Both the position numbers and the translations under genes were made by a program. Below are positions 42,947 to 51,893 of a DNA stretch of 64,000 nucleotides, in pieces. The notes beneath the pieces were generated by a model. That model was not told the origin of the DNA and searched no databases. It worked only from the letters and a program-made list of their open reading frames with translations. Source of the stretch: an uncultured Poribacteria bacterium (GTDB lineage Bacteria; Poribacteria; WGA-4E; WGA-3G); the NCBI GenBank assembly GCA_958295855.1, contig OY282383.1:2398481-2462480 (forward strand), read 5' to 3'. Position 1 is the stretch's first letter. Every line of letters starts with the position of its first letter.

Positions 42947-44332
42947 ATGCTTACTACACAACTTAAACATCTCAGTCAATCAGAACTCGTAAGGAGGATG
43001 TCCATTTGGGCAATATCAGTCTTACTCCTATTTTTCGGGTTTTTCTCTAACTTATGGCATGTTGCCGAACAGCAATGGTTTGATACGCATCAGCGAGACA
43101 CCGAAAGCCTTATTGTGGGAAGAATGGTCAAATCCCGCCAAGATGGCATCTTCTCGGCAGGGGGACTGACGGGGGCGGGAATTACGACTAATATTCAGCA
43201 GCAATGGATATCCTCAAACCAGATTGAGGCTCAATATGCAGCCTATCTCAACAAGCACTCCTTTGATGAATACTCGCTGTACATGTCACAACCTGGAGGG
43301 CAAGGCATACTTTTCAGCCTATTTGATAGACTCATTCCCCTATCATCTCAAATCAAGTTATGGGCATTCTATGTGTTGACAGCTCTACTCTCGGCAATCG
43401 CATTGACCGCGATTATAGGTTGGTTCTATGAGGAGTTTGGCTGGTGGGTCGCGACATTCGTCGCAGGTTCGGCTGTACTCTCCCAGTGGTTGACAGTTTT
43501 CGGTCGGAACCTTTGGTGGAGTCTATGGGCTTTCTACCTGCCGATGATTGCTGTCATGTACTACCTTAAACGCCATAGAGTTCCCGCAAATCGTCAGTTC
43601 ATCAGGTTCGGAACTCTTATCTTCATCGCGGTTTTCGTTAAGTGTTTCATCAATGGCTTCGAGTATATCACAACTACGCTAATAATGATGATGGTACCGT
43701 GCATCTATTATGCCATCCTCGACAAGTGGAGCCGTCACCAATGTATGAAGTGGACGCTTGCAGCCGTATACGGCTCGGGCGTAGCAATTTTTTTGAGTCT
43801 CACACTTTTATGTTTCCAGATCGGTTCTGTGAAGGGGGGTTTCCCGGACGGCGTTGGGCATGTGCTCTATTCCTTAGGAAAGCGAACGCACGGAAATGCG
43901 CAAAGTTTCCCAGATGTATATGCTGCCAGTCTGGAAGCCAGTACGATAGGGGTGCTGATTACTTACGTGAAAGGCGTTTTCTTTGATCTCAACAACTATC
44001 TATCTCATACGAACTCCTTCGTCTCTAACTTCCTATTGAAAGTCCGATACGCTTACCTGATAGTTCTTTTTATCGTGATGTCCGCGCTGCTGTTTTTGCG
44101 TAGCAATAAAAAGATAATGGCAGAACGACAACAGCACTACATTGCATTAATTTTTACGACGTGGTTTTCAATTCTAGCACCTTTATCGTGGTATGTAATC
44201 TTCAAGGCACACTCATTTATCCATACGCACATGAGTTTCGTTCTCTGGCAGATGCCCTTTACTTTCTTTGGCTTTGCCGTGTTCGGAGCTGCCGTTATAG
44301 CAGTGACAAAAAGTAAAAGACTTAATCAATGA
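42947..44332 (+). CDS. Polytopic membrane protein, GT-C-like
   Basis: 461 residues with about 10 hydrophobic segments. An exported loop after the first segment holds acidic residues (WFDTHQRDTESLIVGRM), as in GT-C glycosyltransferases where a D/E pair lies in that loop. Family identity is uncertain, and a flippase-like protein is the alternative. The stop overlaps an ATG (ATGA at 44329-44332), so the next gene is coupled or at least co-transcribed. No strong Shine-Dalgarno before ATG 42947. Confidence 0.62.
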   Translation: MLTTQLKHLSQSELVRRMSIWAISVLLLFFGFFSNLWHVAEQQWFDTHQRDTESLIVGRMVKSRQDGIFSAGGLTGAGITTNIQQQWISSNQIEAQYAAYLNKHSFDEYSLYMSQPGGQGILFSLFDRLIPLSSQIKLWAFYVLTALLSAIALTAIIGWFYEEFGWWVATFVAGSAVLSQWLTVFGRNLWWSLWAFYLPMIAVMYYLKRHRVPANRQFIRFGTLIFIAVFVKCFINGFEYITTTLIMMMVPCIYYAILDKWSRHQCMKWTLAAVYGSGVAIFLSLTLLCFQIGSVKGGFPDGVGHVLYSLGKRTHGNAQSFPDVYAASLEASTIGVLITYVKGVFFDLNNYLSHTNSFVSNFLLKVRYAYLIVLFIVMSALLFLRSNKKIMAERQQHYIALIFTTWFSILAPLSWYVIFKAHSFIHTHMSFVLWQMPFTFFGFAVFGAAVIAVTKSKRLNQ

Positions 44333-44364
44333 AGGAAACCGGCAAAAAGCAGCATGGAGGGTGT

Positions 44365-46182
44365 ATGAGCGTTAATCGATTGCATCGGTGGATTGGCAGA
44401 GACCGGTTGAGCCCCAACGAAATAAATGTGAACCGCTTCTTAAAAGCTGCCAGTCTCTTCGCAGATACAGCTATACAATACGGGAGAGATAGATACAGCG
44501 GCAAAGAGATGCCTCTTTTTGCCGATTGCCTCCATACCGCTCATTTGAAGGCCCCCAGATCGTTGACATCTCATCGTACAGGCACCGAGCCAAAACCAAC
44601 GGTCTGGAGTTTCTTTCAAAATCAACAGAACCTGATGCGGTTGCTGGCTTCTTTAAGCCAGTTCACTGGGAATAGCAAATATGTCGGTGCCGCGGGAGAA
44701 GCGGCTCAATACATGTTCAGGAACTATTGGTATCCAGAAAGTGGTGTTCTGCATTGGGGCGGGCACGGCTATGTGGACTTAGTAACCGGTAATAGGTACG
44801 GCATGAAGGGCGTTGTCCACGAAATAGAGGACGTATACCCCTACTGGGAATTGCTCAGAGCCGTGGATGCGGACCGGGGTGAGATGCTCATGAAAGGTAT
44901 TTGGGAAGCAAATATCAAGGATTGGGGTGCCTTACACTACAACCGACACGGTGATTTCAAAAAGCAGGTGGATCATGCCAATACTTGGAACAGGCCTTGG
45001 GAGGGATACAAAGCACCTGAAATCAGTGGAGATCTCTCATTTATCAGCGTGGCACTGGATCTGGCTTATGCCGCTTACAGTTTGGGTTACCAAAAGCAGG
45101 AGGAGGCACCACGGATTTGGGCGGAACGCCTCTTAAATCTAATTATAAAGCAGCGAGACCCAGAGACTGGCATCTGGCCCAATTTGGTTCATCCGCAAAT
45201 TTCCAAACGGGGGCTTAACGTATTCGGCAGAAAATATCCGCAGGCGACCGAACCGAGAGTCTATGTAGGCAACCAGTTGAACCACACCATCACCCAAATG
45301 ATGGGTATGCTTACAATCGTAGAAAACGCCCAAAAGTACAGCCGTATCGGCGAAATGTCGCACATCAAAGCGGCAGTTGAGCAACACATTATCGGTTTCC
45401 TAAACGCTTCCTACGCTCAGGAAAACAATACGCTGAAAAGCATCATTATTGATGGAACGCATCTAACAGATTTTCGGATAAAGGGACCCTTCAGGACAGA
45501 GAAACTCTACTTTGGTGCGAAAGAAGGCGGTGCTTTTCTGCCTCAAAACATGACACCGCTCTTTACCTCCGTTTGTGCGCGTGGGTATCGAGTTTCCGGG
45601 GGCAGAAGTGCTTTCAGAGACTACCTACGAACCATGTTTAGAGCCTTCGGGCTCGGCGACATCGGTGCTGACAAAAACCGCCAACCGTTGTTGAATTTTG
45701 GCACAACGGCTTTGGAACCCGCTTATATCTTCGCGCTAGTAGATCTGTACCGGGTAGAACCGAAGGCAGAATTTCTGGCAATGGCTGAGCAAATAGGAGA
45801 CAACCTGCTTCAAGTTAGACAACATGCCGATAGCGGTCTTTTTACGCTCGAAGATAGTTTTATACTCCAAAACCGAGTCATGGATAAACCAGAACTACAG
45901 GAGCCGCATGAAGGGAAAAGCGTGATTGATATTTTGCAGGACAATCATAAAACCGCTAATCTCGATGCGATGGAGCCGCTGGCGCTGCTCAGCATCTACG
46001 CCGCACAAACCGGACAGTACAACATCATGCCCGGTTGGACAGCCGGTGGGCTTTACCTCAAAGTAAGCAGCCTTGGTCATATTGTGGGCAAAGAAATTCA
46101 GCTATGGTTTGATAAGCCAGCACTAAAGCAATTTTACAAGGATAACAATATCAACTGTACCTGGCGTATCGACGAAGACTGA
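44365..46182 (+). CDS. Alpha/alpha-barrel protein, possible pectate-lyase or glycosidase type
   Basis: About 605 residues without signal peptide. Helical repeats rich in aromatic residues and the motifs SGVLHWGGHGYVDLVTGNR, MKGVVHEIEDVYPYWELL, DWGALHYNRHGDF and EISGDLSFISVALDLAYAA suggest an (alpha/alpha)n toroid, as in family 2 pectate lyases and some glycoside hydrolases. The substrate is not certain. I prefer ATG 44365 (GGAGG 4 nt upstream). An ATG at 44329 overlapping the previous stop is the alternative and would add 12 residues. Co-transcription with the GT-C-like membrane protein hints at surface glycan handling. Confidence 0.6.
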   Translation: MSVNRLHRWIGRDRLSPNEINVNRFLKAASLFADTAIQYGRDRYSGKEMPLFADCLHTAHLKAPRSLTSHRTGTEPKPTVWSFFQNQQNLMRLLASLSQFTGNSKYVGAAGEAAQYMFRNYWYPESGVLHWGGHGYVDLVTGNRYGMKGVVHEIEDVYPYWELLRAVDADRGEMLMKGIWEANIKDWGALHYNRHGDFKKQVDHANTWNRPWEGYKAPEISGDLSFISVALDLAYAAYSLGYQKQEEAPRIWAERLLNLIIKQRDPETGIWPNLVHPQISKRGLNVFGRKYPQATEPRVYVGNQLNHTITQMMGMLTIVENAQKYSRIGEMSHIKAAVEQHIIGFLNASYAQENNTLKSIIIDGTHLTDFRIKGPFRTEKLYFGAKEGGAFLPQNMTPLFTSVCARGYRVSGGRSAFRDYLRTMFRAFGLGDIGADKNRQPLLNFGTTALEPAYIFALVDLYRVEPKAEFLAMAEQIGDNLLQVRQHADSGLFTLEDSFILQNRVMDKPELQEPHEGKSVIDILQDNHKTANLDAMEPLALLSIYAAQTGQYNIMPGWTAGGLYLKVSSLGHIVGKEIQLWFDKPALKQFYKDNNINCTWRIDED

Positions 46183-46232
46183 GCCAAACAGATTATTGGT
46201 ATCACGCACGAACTTCTCGCGGCCCTGTCCAA

Positions 46233-46358
46233 TGTGTACGGAAACCCGGTGGAGCGTGCCTACTACTTTTAGTCCTATAGGGACAGCATGTTTATTGTGC
46301 ACGGAAACCCGGTGGAGCGTGCCTACTACTTTTAGTCCTGTAAGGGCGGTATGTTTAT
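46233..46358. repeat. Tandem 63-bp repeat, two copies
   Basis: 46233-46295 and 46296-46358 share CGGAAACCCGGTGGAGCGTG and the following CTACTACTTTTAGTCC. Related blocks recur at about 48120-48160. No coding function seen; it lies between the lyase-like and PhyH genes. Confidence 0.85.
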
Positions 46359-46432
46359 ACCTTTCTCCTACCGCGTGCTAAATTTGTTGCGTAAGTCCTA
46401 CAAAATTAAAATTATGATAAGCGTTGACCTGT

Positions 46433-46452
46433 TGTTGTCAACCATCCGAAAG
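46433..46452. promoter_or_regulatory. Inverted repeat upstream of PhyH gene
   Basis: GTTGAC-N8-GTCAAC, ending 11 nt before the ATG at 46464; possible operator or leader hairpin. Confidence 0.35.
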
Positions 46453-46463
46453 GAGTACCGAAA

Positions 46464-47267
46464 ATGGCGAAAGCCCTCTCACTCGTTGCGTACAATGACT
46501 TAGAAAGCCAAGTTGAAGCACTTGAAAGGGATGGTTATGTCTATTTCCCCGGCGTGCTTGATGCTGAGGAAGTCGCCCAATTGCGAGCAACCATGGAGCG
46601 ATTACAGGCAATCCCAGCGTGTTTGGATCGGCACCAAACGCCTCAAAATGGCGACAAATTCCTCAACAAAATCATCAACAACTCGTTTAATCGCGACCCA
46701 CTGTATCTCCAATTCCTTGACAAATCACCGATTGTTGAAGTTGCTGAGGCGACTCACGGCGACGATTGTCACTGCATCGGTATGCAATCGTGGTTGACAG
46801 GACCGGGGCGTCCGGATCAGGCGTTACATACCGATTGGCTGCCACTCTCCCTACCGGCAGATATTCGTTCCGATCCACGTATCAAAATCCCGATCTTCAT
46901 CACTACCGCCCATTACTATCTCAATGATATGTATGAAGAGTTGGGACCTACGAAGTTTGTCCCGGGCAGCCATTTCTCCGGGTGCTCTCCAAACGGAGAA
47001 ACGGAGTGGAAAAACCGTTCGGAAGAGAGTATCCTATGCAATGCAGGGGACGTGGTGCTCTTCCGCAGTGAAGTCTGGCATCGTGGTTCTGCCAATACGA
47101 GTAACGAAACCCGTTACCTCTTGCAGGTACACTATGCCAATCGGATGATTACGCAGAAATACCCGCCCTATCTGAATAAATTTCAGTTTGATGAATCGAT
47201 CCTCGCCCAGGCGAACCCTCGACAGAGACGGCTTCTCGGCGACCATCGGCCCAGTAACTATGATTGA
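46464..47267 (+). CDS. Phytanoyl-CoA dioxygenase (PhyH) family protein
   Basis: 267 residues. Opening ALERDGYVYFPGVLDAEEVAQLR is typical. The metal site is complete: H-x-D in QALHTDWLPL and the distal histidine in SEVWHRGSANT, with TRYLLQVHYANR carrying the co-substrate arginine. PTKFVPGSHFSG is the conserved loop. An Fe(II)/2-oxoglutarate hydroxylase of unknown substrate. Start: ATG 8 nt after AAAGGAG. The last ~100 bp of this gene are repeated twice downstream as part of a tandem amplification. Confidence 0.9.
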   Translation: MAKALSLVAYNDLESQVEALERDGYVYFPGVLDAEEVAQLRATMERLQAIPACLDRHQTPQNGDKFLNKIINNSFNRDPLYLQFLDKSPIVEVAEATHGDDCHCIGMQSWLTGPGRPDQALHTDWLPLSLPADIRSDPRIKIPIFITTAHYYLNDMYEELGPTKFVPGSHFSGCSPNGETEWKNRSEESILCNAGDVVLFRSEVWHRGSANTSNETRYLLQVHYANRMITQKYPPYLNKFQFDESILAQANPRQRRLLGDHRPSNYD

Positions 47268-47430
47268 GGGTGACGCAAATCGTGGGGCTTTGTGTACGGC
47301 ACGGCGGAGAAGGAGTGCACCACGCATTGAAAATGCGTGGTTAAACCTTCCTACTACTTTACGGACGATTGGACAGCCAACGTGATGCCCTAAAATCCAC
47401 GCAAAAAACGGGGCACCTCGGCATTTTTCA

Positions 47431-47460
47431 TTGACACCCGAGGGCAAATATGATTTAATA
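47431..47460 (+). promoter_or_regulatory. Promoter of coiled-coil gene copy 1
   Basis: TTGACA (47431-47436), 18-bp spacer, TTAATA (47455-47460), then AAAGGAG. The same promoter stands before copy 2 (TTGACA at 48230-48235). In copy 3 the -35 box reads CCGACA (48792-48797) because the repeat junction falls there, so copy 3 is probably weaker. Confidence 0.6.
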
Positions 47461-47481
47461 TACGCAAAAGGAGAATACACG

Positions 47482-47955
47482 ATGAAACACCTCATTTTTT
47501 GCTCAATACTCTTTTGTGCCATCGCGGCACCGGCTCTCGGTGAGTTGACAGATACTGACCTCGATAAAATTCGCTTGATTGTCAAAGAGGAGATTGCACC
47601 TGTAAAGGCTGATGTCGAGACTCTGAAGGTTGACGTTGCGCGCTTAGAGGGGCGTTTGACCGGCTTAGAGGGGCGTTTGACCGGCTTAGAGGGACGTTTG
47701 ACCGGCATTGAAAAACAAATCTCACATGTGACCGGCTTAGAGGGGCGTTTGACCGGCTTAGAGGGACGTTTGACCGGCATTGAAAAACAAATCTCACATG
47801 CTACAAATGTCACTTATGGCCTAATAGCCCTTATTGTGGTAGCCATAGGTCTTCCCGCGTGGAGAGGCAAGAGAGATCGGGAACAAGAACGAAAAATGGA
47901 AGAACTCATACAGGAAATAGAAACGCTAAAGGAGAATTATGGCAATAGAAGTTAA
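47482..47955 (+). CDS. Small exported coiled-coil protein with C-terminal TM segment, copy 1
   Basis: 157 residues. A signal peptide (MKHLIFCSILFCAIAAPALG) is followed by LTDTDLDKIRLIVKEEIAPVKADVETLKVDVARL, a coiled coil made of seven-residue LEGRLTG units (three, then IEKQISHVTG, then two more), a membrane segment GLIALIVVAIGLPAW and a charged tail with EERKMEELIQEIETLK-type helix. The probable role is a membrane-anchored extracytoplasmic oligomer; no enzyme function is suggested. Start: ATG with AAAGGAG about 9 nt upstream. Compared with copy 2 it carries an internal duplication of the LEGRLTG..IEKQISH block. Confidence 0.78.
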   Translation: MKHLIFCSILFCAIAAPALGELTDTDLDKIRLIVKEEIAPVKADVETLKVDVARLEGRLTGLEGRLTGLEGRLTGIEKQISHVTGLEGRLTGLEGRLTGIEKQISHATNVTYGLIALIVVAIGLPAWRGKRDREQERKMEELIQEIETLKENYGNRS

Positions 47956-48280
47956 ATTCCGATTTCCGCTCACCTAAGACACCATGAATACACAACTTAC
48001 ATCTGAATAAATTTCAGTTTGATGAATCGATCCTCGCCCAGGCGAACCCTCGACAGAGGCGGCTCCTCGGCGACCATCGGCCCAGTAACTATGATTGAGG
48101 GTGACGCAAATCGTGGGGGCTTTGTGTACGGAAACCCGGCGGAGCGTGCCTACTACTTTACGGACGATTGGACAGCCAACGTGCCGCCCTAAAATCCACG
48201 CAAAAAACGGGGCACCTCGGCATTTTTCATTGACACCCGAGGGCAAATATGATTTAATATACGCAAAAGGAGAATACACG

Positions 48281-48682
48281 ATGAAACACCTCATTTTTTG
48301 CTCAATACTCTTTTGTGCCATCGCGGCACCGGCTCTCGGTGAGTTGACAGATGCTGACCTCGATAAAATTCGCTTGATTGTCAAAGAGGAGATTGCACCT
48401 GTAAAGGCTGATGTCGAGACTCTGAAGGTTGACGTTGCGCGCTTAGAGGGGCGTTTGACCGGCTTAGAGGGGCGTTTGACCGGCTTAGAGGGGCGTTTGA
48501 CTGGCGTTGAAAAACAAATCTCACATGCTACAAATGTCACTTATGGCCTAATAGCCCTTATTGTGGTAGCCATAGGTCTTCCCGCGTGGAGAGGCAAGAG
48601 AGATCGGGAACAAGAACGAAAAATGGAAGAACTCATACAGGAAATAGAAACGCTAAAGGAGAATTATGGCAATAGAAGTTAA
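48281..48682 (+). CDS. Small exported coiled-coil protein, copy 2
   Basis: 133 residues, same plan as the gene at 47482: signal peptide, acidic helix, three LEGRLTG heptads, VEKQISHATN, membrane segment and charged C-terminal helix. Promoter and ribosome site are identical to copy 1. Nearly all differences between copies are whole heptads, which keep the coiled-coil register. Confidence 0.78.
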   Translation: MKHLIFCSILFCAIAAPALGELTDADLDKIRLIVKEEIAPVKADVETLKVDVARLEGRLTGLEGRLTGLEGRLTGVEKQISHATNVTYGLIALIVVAIGLPAWRGKRDREQERKMEELIQEIETLKENYGNRS

Positions 48683-48841
48683 ATTCCGATTTCCGCTCAC
48701 CTAAGACACCATGAATACACAACTTACATCTGAATAAATTTCAGTTTGATGAATCGATCCTCGCCCAGGCGAACCCTCGACAGAGACGGCTCCGACACCC
48801 GAGGGCAAATATGATTTAATATACGCAAAAGGAGACACACG

Positions 48842-49138
48842 ATGAAACACCTCATTTTTTGCTCAATACTCCTTTGTGCCATCGCTTTGCCGGCTCTCGG
48901 TGAGTTGACAGATACTGACCTCGATAAAATTCGCTTGATTGTCAAAGAGGAGATTGCACCTGTAAAGGCTGATGTCGAGACTCTGAAGGTTGACGTTGCG
49001 CGCTTAGAGGGACGTTTGACCGGCGTTGAAAAACAAATCTCACATGCTACACATGTCACTTATGGGCTAATAGCCCTTATTGTGGTAGCCATAGGTCTTC
49101 CCGCGTGGAGAGGCAAGAGAGATCGGGAACAAGGTTGA
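48842..49138 (+). CDS. Small exported coiled-coil protein, copy 3 (shortened)
   Basis: 98 residues. Only one LEGRLTG heptad remains, and the C-terminal charged helix is cut after GKRDREQG by a junction with unrelated sequence (about 49135). Signal peptide and membrane segment are intact. The -35 box is damaged, so expression may be low. Probably a decaying copy at the edge of the amplification. Confidence 0.65.
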   Translation: MKHLIFCSILLCAIALPALGELTDTDLDKIRLIVKEEIAPVKADVETLKVDVARLEGRLTGVEKQISHATHVTYGLIALIVVAIGLPAWRGKRDREQG

Positions 49139-49212
49139 ACACACCCAAGATGCCAAAATCCGCGAAATCTGTGAAATCTGTGTCACTCCGCGATTCAGAA
49201 CCTGGGTAATGC

Positions 49213-49241
49213 TTGAATAGAATAAGCGGGTGTGATAGAAT
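49213..49241 (+). promoter_or_regulatory. Promoter of the nitrilase-family gene
   Basis: TTGAAT (49213-49218), 17-bp spacer, TAGAAT (49236-49241); the start codon follows 27 nt later behind GGGAGG. Confidence 0.55.
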
Positions 49242-49268
49242 GGCAAAAATATAGGGAGGAACATTCAG

Positions 49269-50111
49269 ATGGCCGACAACCAGATTAAAGTGGCGGCATG
49301 CCAATTGTTGACAGGTGAGGATGTTTCCGCCAACACTGTCAAAGTATTGCAGCAGATTGAAGCGTGTGCAGAAGCCGGGGTTCAGATTGCGGCATTTCCA
49401 GAGGGGTGCCTGTTCGGTTACTGTTGCCGAACCGATTATTGGGAACATATCTCGCCACAGGTTTTTAAAGCGGCTGAGGCAAAAATTGCCGAAGCTGCGC
49501 GTAGGCACGGGATAGCCGTTATCGTCGGCTCAGCACATCACGACGGGGAGAATTGGCACAACGACTTAGCAATTTTTGATGAACAAGGGATGCTCAAATA
49601 TCGTTATGGCAAGACCTTCCTCGCTGGGGAGAAGTGGTGTACCAACAATCGTGGTAAACTACCGATTGTGGAACTCGCCGGCATCGCGTGCTGTTTTATC
49701 ATCTGTCACGATGTGCGCTATCCGGAGTTGGTCAAGCTGCCGGCGGCGATGGGGGCACAACTCTGTATTTTTTGCTCATGTGAATCGGGTTTGCTATCGG
49801 AATATAAGCTTTCCGCTTACCGCGCCATGCCGATTTCGCGTGCGACAGAAAACGGTATCTATCTCGTGATGGCGAACACACCTGCGAACCCCGATGACCT
49901 GCGGGCACCCGCATCATCGCATGGAAACTCGAAGATTATACATCCAGATGGCAACGTCATCAAAGAGGCCGGGTTTTTCGGAGATACAATCGTTTCAGCA
50001 ATAATAGACCCCTCGCAGGCGACAGGTGTGCAGGCAAAACGGACTTGCAATGAAGATACAATCCTACGGGAGTGGTTTCGACAAGGGTGTGCACTTGTTG
50101 TGAAGGTCTGA
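49269..50111 (+). CDS. Carbon-nitrogen hydrolase (nitrilase superfamily)
   Basis: 280 residues. The Glu-Lys-Cys triad is intact: E45 in AAFPEGCLFGY, K115 in YRYGKTFLAGEK and C146 in FIICHDVRYPEL. Such enzymes hydrolyse amides, nitriles or carbamoyl groups in the cytosol; N-carbamoyl-amino-acid or omega-amide substrates are typical for proteins of this size, but the sequence does not decide. Start: ATG with GGGAGG about 10 nt upstream. It forms a single-gene unit with its own promoter. Confidence 0.88.
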   Translation: MADNQIKVAACQLLTGEDVSANTVKVLQQIEACAEAGVQIAAFPEGCLFGYCCRTDYWEHISPQVFKAAEAKIAEAARRHGIAVIVGSAHHDGENWHNDLAIFDEQGMLKYRYGKTFLAGEKWCTNNRGKLPIVELAGIACCFIICHDVRYPELVKLPAAMGAQLCIFCSCESGLLSEYKLSAYRAMPISRATENGIYLVMANTPANPDDLRAPASSHGNSKIIHPDGNVIKEAGFFGDTIVSAIIDPSQATGVQAKRTCNEDTILREWFRQGCALVVKV

Positions 50112-51032
50112 AATTAGTTTTTGCGAGGAGGTTTCTTTCTATGAATCGGCAGTGCCCCTTCCAAAGCGGTTCTACCGGCTCTCCCTAAGGTTGACAACCC
50201 CAAAAAGGGCAAGTTGCAGTGGCGTAAAATCGGGTCATTCCTTGACAAATCTAATCAAATCTATCATTGCCCCAAGGTGTCGGGATATTTTCGTTGTTTA
50301 TTTACCGCACCCATGCTACAATGGTAGTCAGAATCGTATCTCAATCAAACTCTGGATGCAGTCTTCATCTGACAGAGACAGAGGATGGTGAATGGAGCGT
50401 GAGTAGCGTTTCCTGCTGCACGATGCGAAGTGGCACGCTGAACATTCCTACCCCCCGTGTAAAGCGGACTAAAAGTTAGTGCTATGCCGACATAGCACCG
50501 ACGGTGGAGGGGGCGATAAGACCGACGCGAGACCCTAACCAGCGACATCTCGCTACAGCATCTGAGACTGTACACGAACAATTTTCTCAAAGTGTCGCTC
50601 CCAGCAGGGGAGAGACGATAAACGCCTGTGGAGCTCGTATAAGACCTCACAGCAGACACGCTTCTTCGTCAGAGAGCGCCAATTTCTGTATACAGAAATT
50701 GGTAAAAGGTTGATTGTTATCACAATCAACCCGATCTCTGACGCTGGTGTGCCTCGGAGGCGATGAGTGTCGAAGCAGGAAGTGTGACAACTGAGGGTTC
50801 TGCTGCAATATTTGAGCAGATTTGACCCAATATGTATAAGTTCCACACTGCGGTTTGATACAAGCCTGCGTCGCGGTCCTGAAAAGCGTGGCGATTCGCC
50901 GGATGTTGGTGAAGTTGGAAATACTTCTCCGCCATCGCATCCGCTTACGCTGTAGGAATAGCGTCTTCAATCAAGCAATAGCCAGACGACGGGGATTTTG
51001 CCGATTTTTAGCCAACAAATCGAGCACTGCAA
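50112..51032. other. 921-bp region without a supported gene
   Basis: Frames on both strands are short, overlapping and lack ribosome sites. The region includes TTGTTT-N17-TACAAT (promoter-like, plus strand, near 50295-50325) and the striking nested palindromes at 50667-50743. It could be the remains of a mobile element or a structured RNA locus; I cannot decide. Confidence 0.5.
50667..50743. other. Nested palindromes forming a three-way junction
   Basis: Outer stem CGTCAGAGA (50667-50675) with TCTCTGACG (50735-50743), enclosing two perfect 10-bp hairpins side by side: CCAATTTCTG-TATA-CAGAAATTGG (50679-50702) and GGTTGATTGT-TATC-ACAATCAACC (50708-50731). All three stems are perfect. This matches no motif I know (not a tRNA, no CCA or anticodon-like loops). 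Confidence 0.8.
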
Positions 51033-51806
51033 TTAAGAGATGTTGTTAATTCGTTCCATCTCTTCAGCGGTTAATTCCCAGTCAAACACATCTAAATTCT
51101 CTCGCAAATGTGCCTCAGAGCCAGATTTCGGAATAGCAATCATGCCTTTTTGTAGCAGCCATCGCAAAGCCACTTGCGCCGCCGTTTTCCCATGGGTTTC
51201 GCCGATAGCTTGCAAAGTCTGCTCCGCTGTAATTGCCCCTACTGCCAGCGGACGATGCGCGGTTACTACAACATGATGCTTTGTGCAATGCGCTAATAGT
51301 TTATCCTTCTTGCTTCGGACGTGGTATTCTACCTGATTGACGGTGAGTGGTGCTTCGGAAACCTGCCGAGCCTCATCTGTCTGCGCGATACTAAAATTGC
51401 TGATTCCGATGCTTTTCGCCTGTCCAGCGTCGTGTATTTTGTTGAACGCATCAAGGGTTTCTCGCAGCGGGACCGATTCACTGGGATGATGAATCAGCAA
51501 TAGATCCACGTAATCCATCTGGAGTTGATTGATGCATTCATCGAACTGCGCGAGAACCTCATTGTACTTCAAGTGCGTGTGCCAAATTTTGGATGTGATG
51601 AACAGAGCGTCTCTGTCTGCCCTGATTTCGCGTAGTGCCTCCCCAATTTCGCTTTGGTTGCCATACATCCACGCGGTATCAATATGCATATATCCCAATT
51701 CAATTGCTTTTTTTACAGCAACTTTACACGCATTGCCGCGCAAAGCCCATGTACCCATTCCCAATATCGGCATTGGATAGCCTGATGAGAGTGTGATGGT
51801 TTCCAT
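51033..51806 (-). CDS. Aldo/keto reductase family oxidoreductase
   Basis: 257 residues. The catalytic tetrad is intact: D43 and Y48 in HIDTAWMYGNQ, K73 in TSKIW and H106 in LLIHHPSE. NADPH-binding elements are at the end (AIPKSGSEAHLREN). It reduces aldehydes or ketones, close to the 2,5-diketo-gluconate reductase-like group. The start METITLSSGYPMPILGMGTW is typical; the ATG at 51806 has GGAGGAAC 8 nt upstream. It lies after the sulfatase gene in the same orientation with an 87-bp gap. Confidence 0.9.
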   Translation of the reverse strand: METITLSSGYPMPILGMGTWALRGNACKVAVKKAIELGYMHIDTAWMYGNQSEIGEALREIRADRDALFITSKIWHTHLKYNEVLAQFDECINQLQMDYVDLLLIHHPSESVPLRETLDAFNKIHDAGQAKSIGISNFSIAQTDEARQVSEAPLTVNQVEYHVRSKKDKLLAHCTKHHVVVTAHRPLAVGAITAEQTLQAIGETHGKTAAQVALRWLLQKGMIAIPKSGSEAHLRENLDVFDWELTAEEMERINNIS

Positions 51807-51893
51807 CGATGTTCCTCCTGATGTTTATCATGACGTTCAAGAATTTCATTTGGAAAAATCTATGCGCAATCAATTGCGCGACTCCGAACCAGA

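Larger units (their letters stand above)
47171..49138 (+). repeat. Tandem triplication: PhyH tail + spacer + coiled-coil gene
   Basis: Units begin at 47171, 48002 and 48729 with TCTGAATAAATTTCAGTTTG. Unit 1 is 831 bp, unit 2 is 727 bp, unit 3 is shortened by loss of the middle spacer. Each starts with a copy of the last codons of the PhyH gene as a passenger, then the promoter and one 'MKHLIF' gene. Unit lengths differ mostly by 21-bp repeats. Confidence 0.93.

Noticed and set aside
47650..47800. Regular 21-bp repeats considered as a CRISPR array
   Set aside because: Units are contiguous without spacers and code for LEGRLTG heptads in one frame.
50667..50743. Considered as a tRNA gene because of the three-way stem layout
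   Set aside because: Stem lengths (9, 10, 10 bp) and 4-nt loops do not fit a tRNA; no anticodon loop, T-loop consensus or CCA end.
50112..51032. Considered as an insertion sequence with a decayed transposase
   Set aside because: No transposase motif could be recognised in any frame and no clear terminal inverted repeats or target duplication were found.
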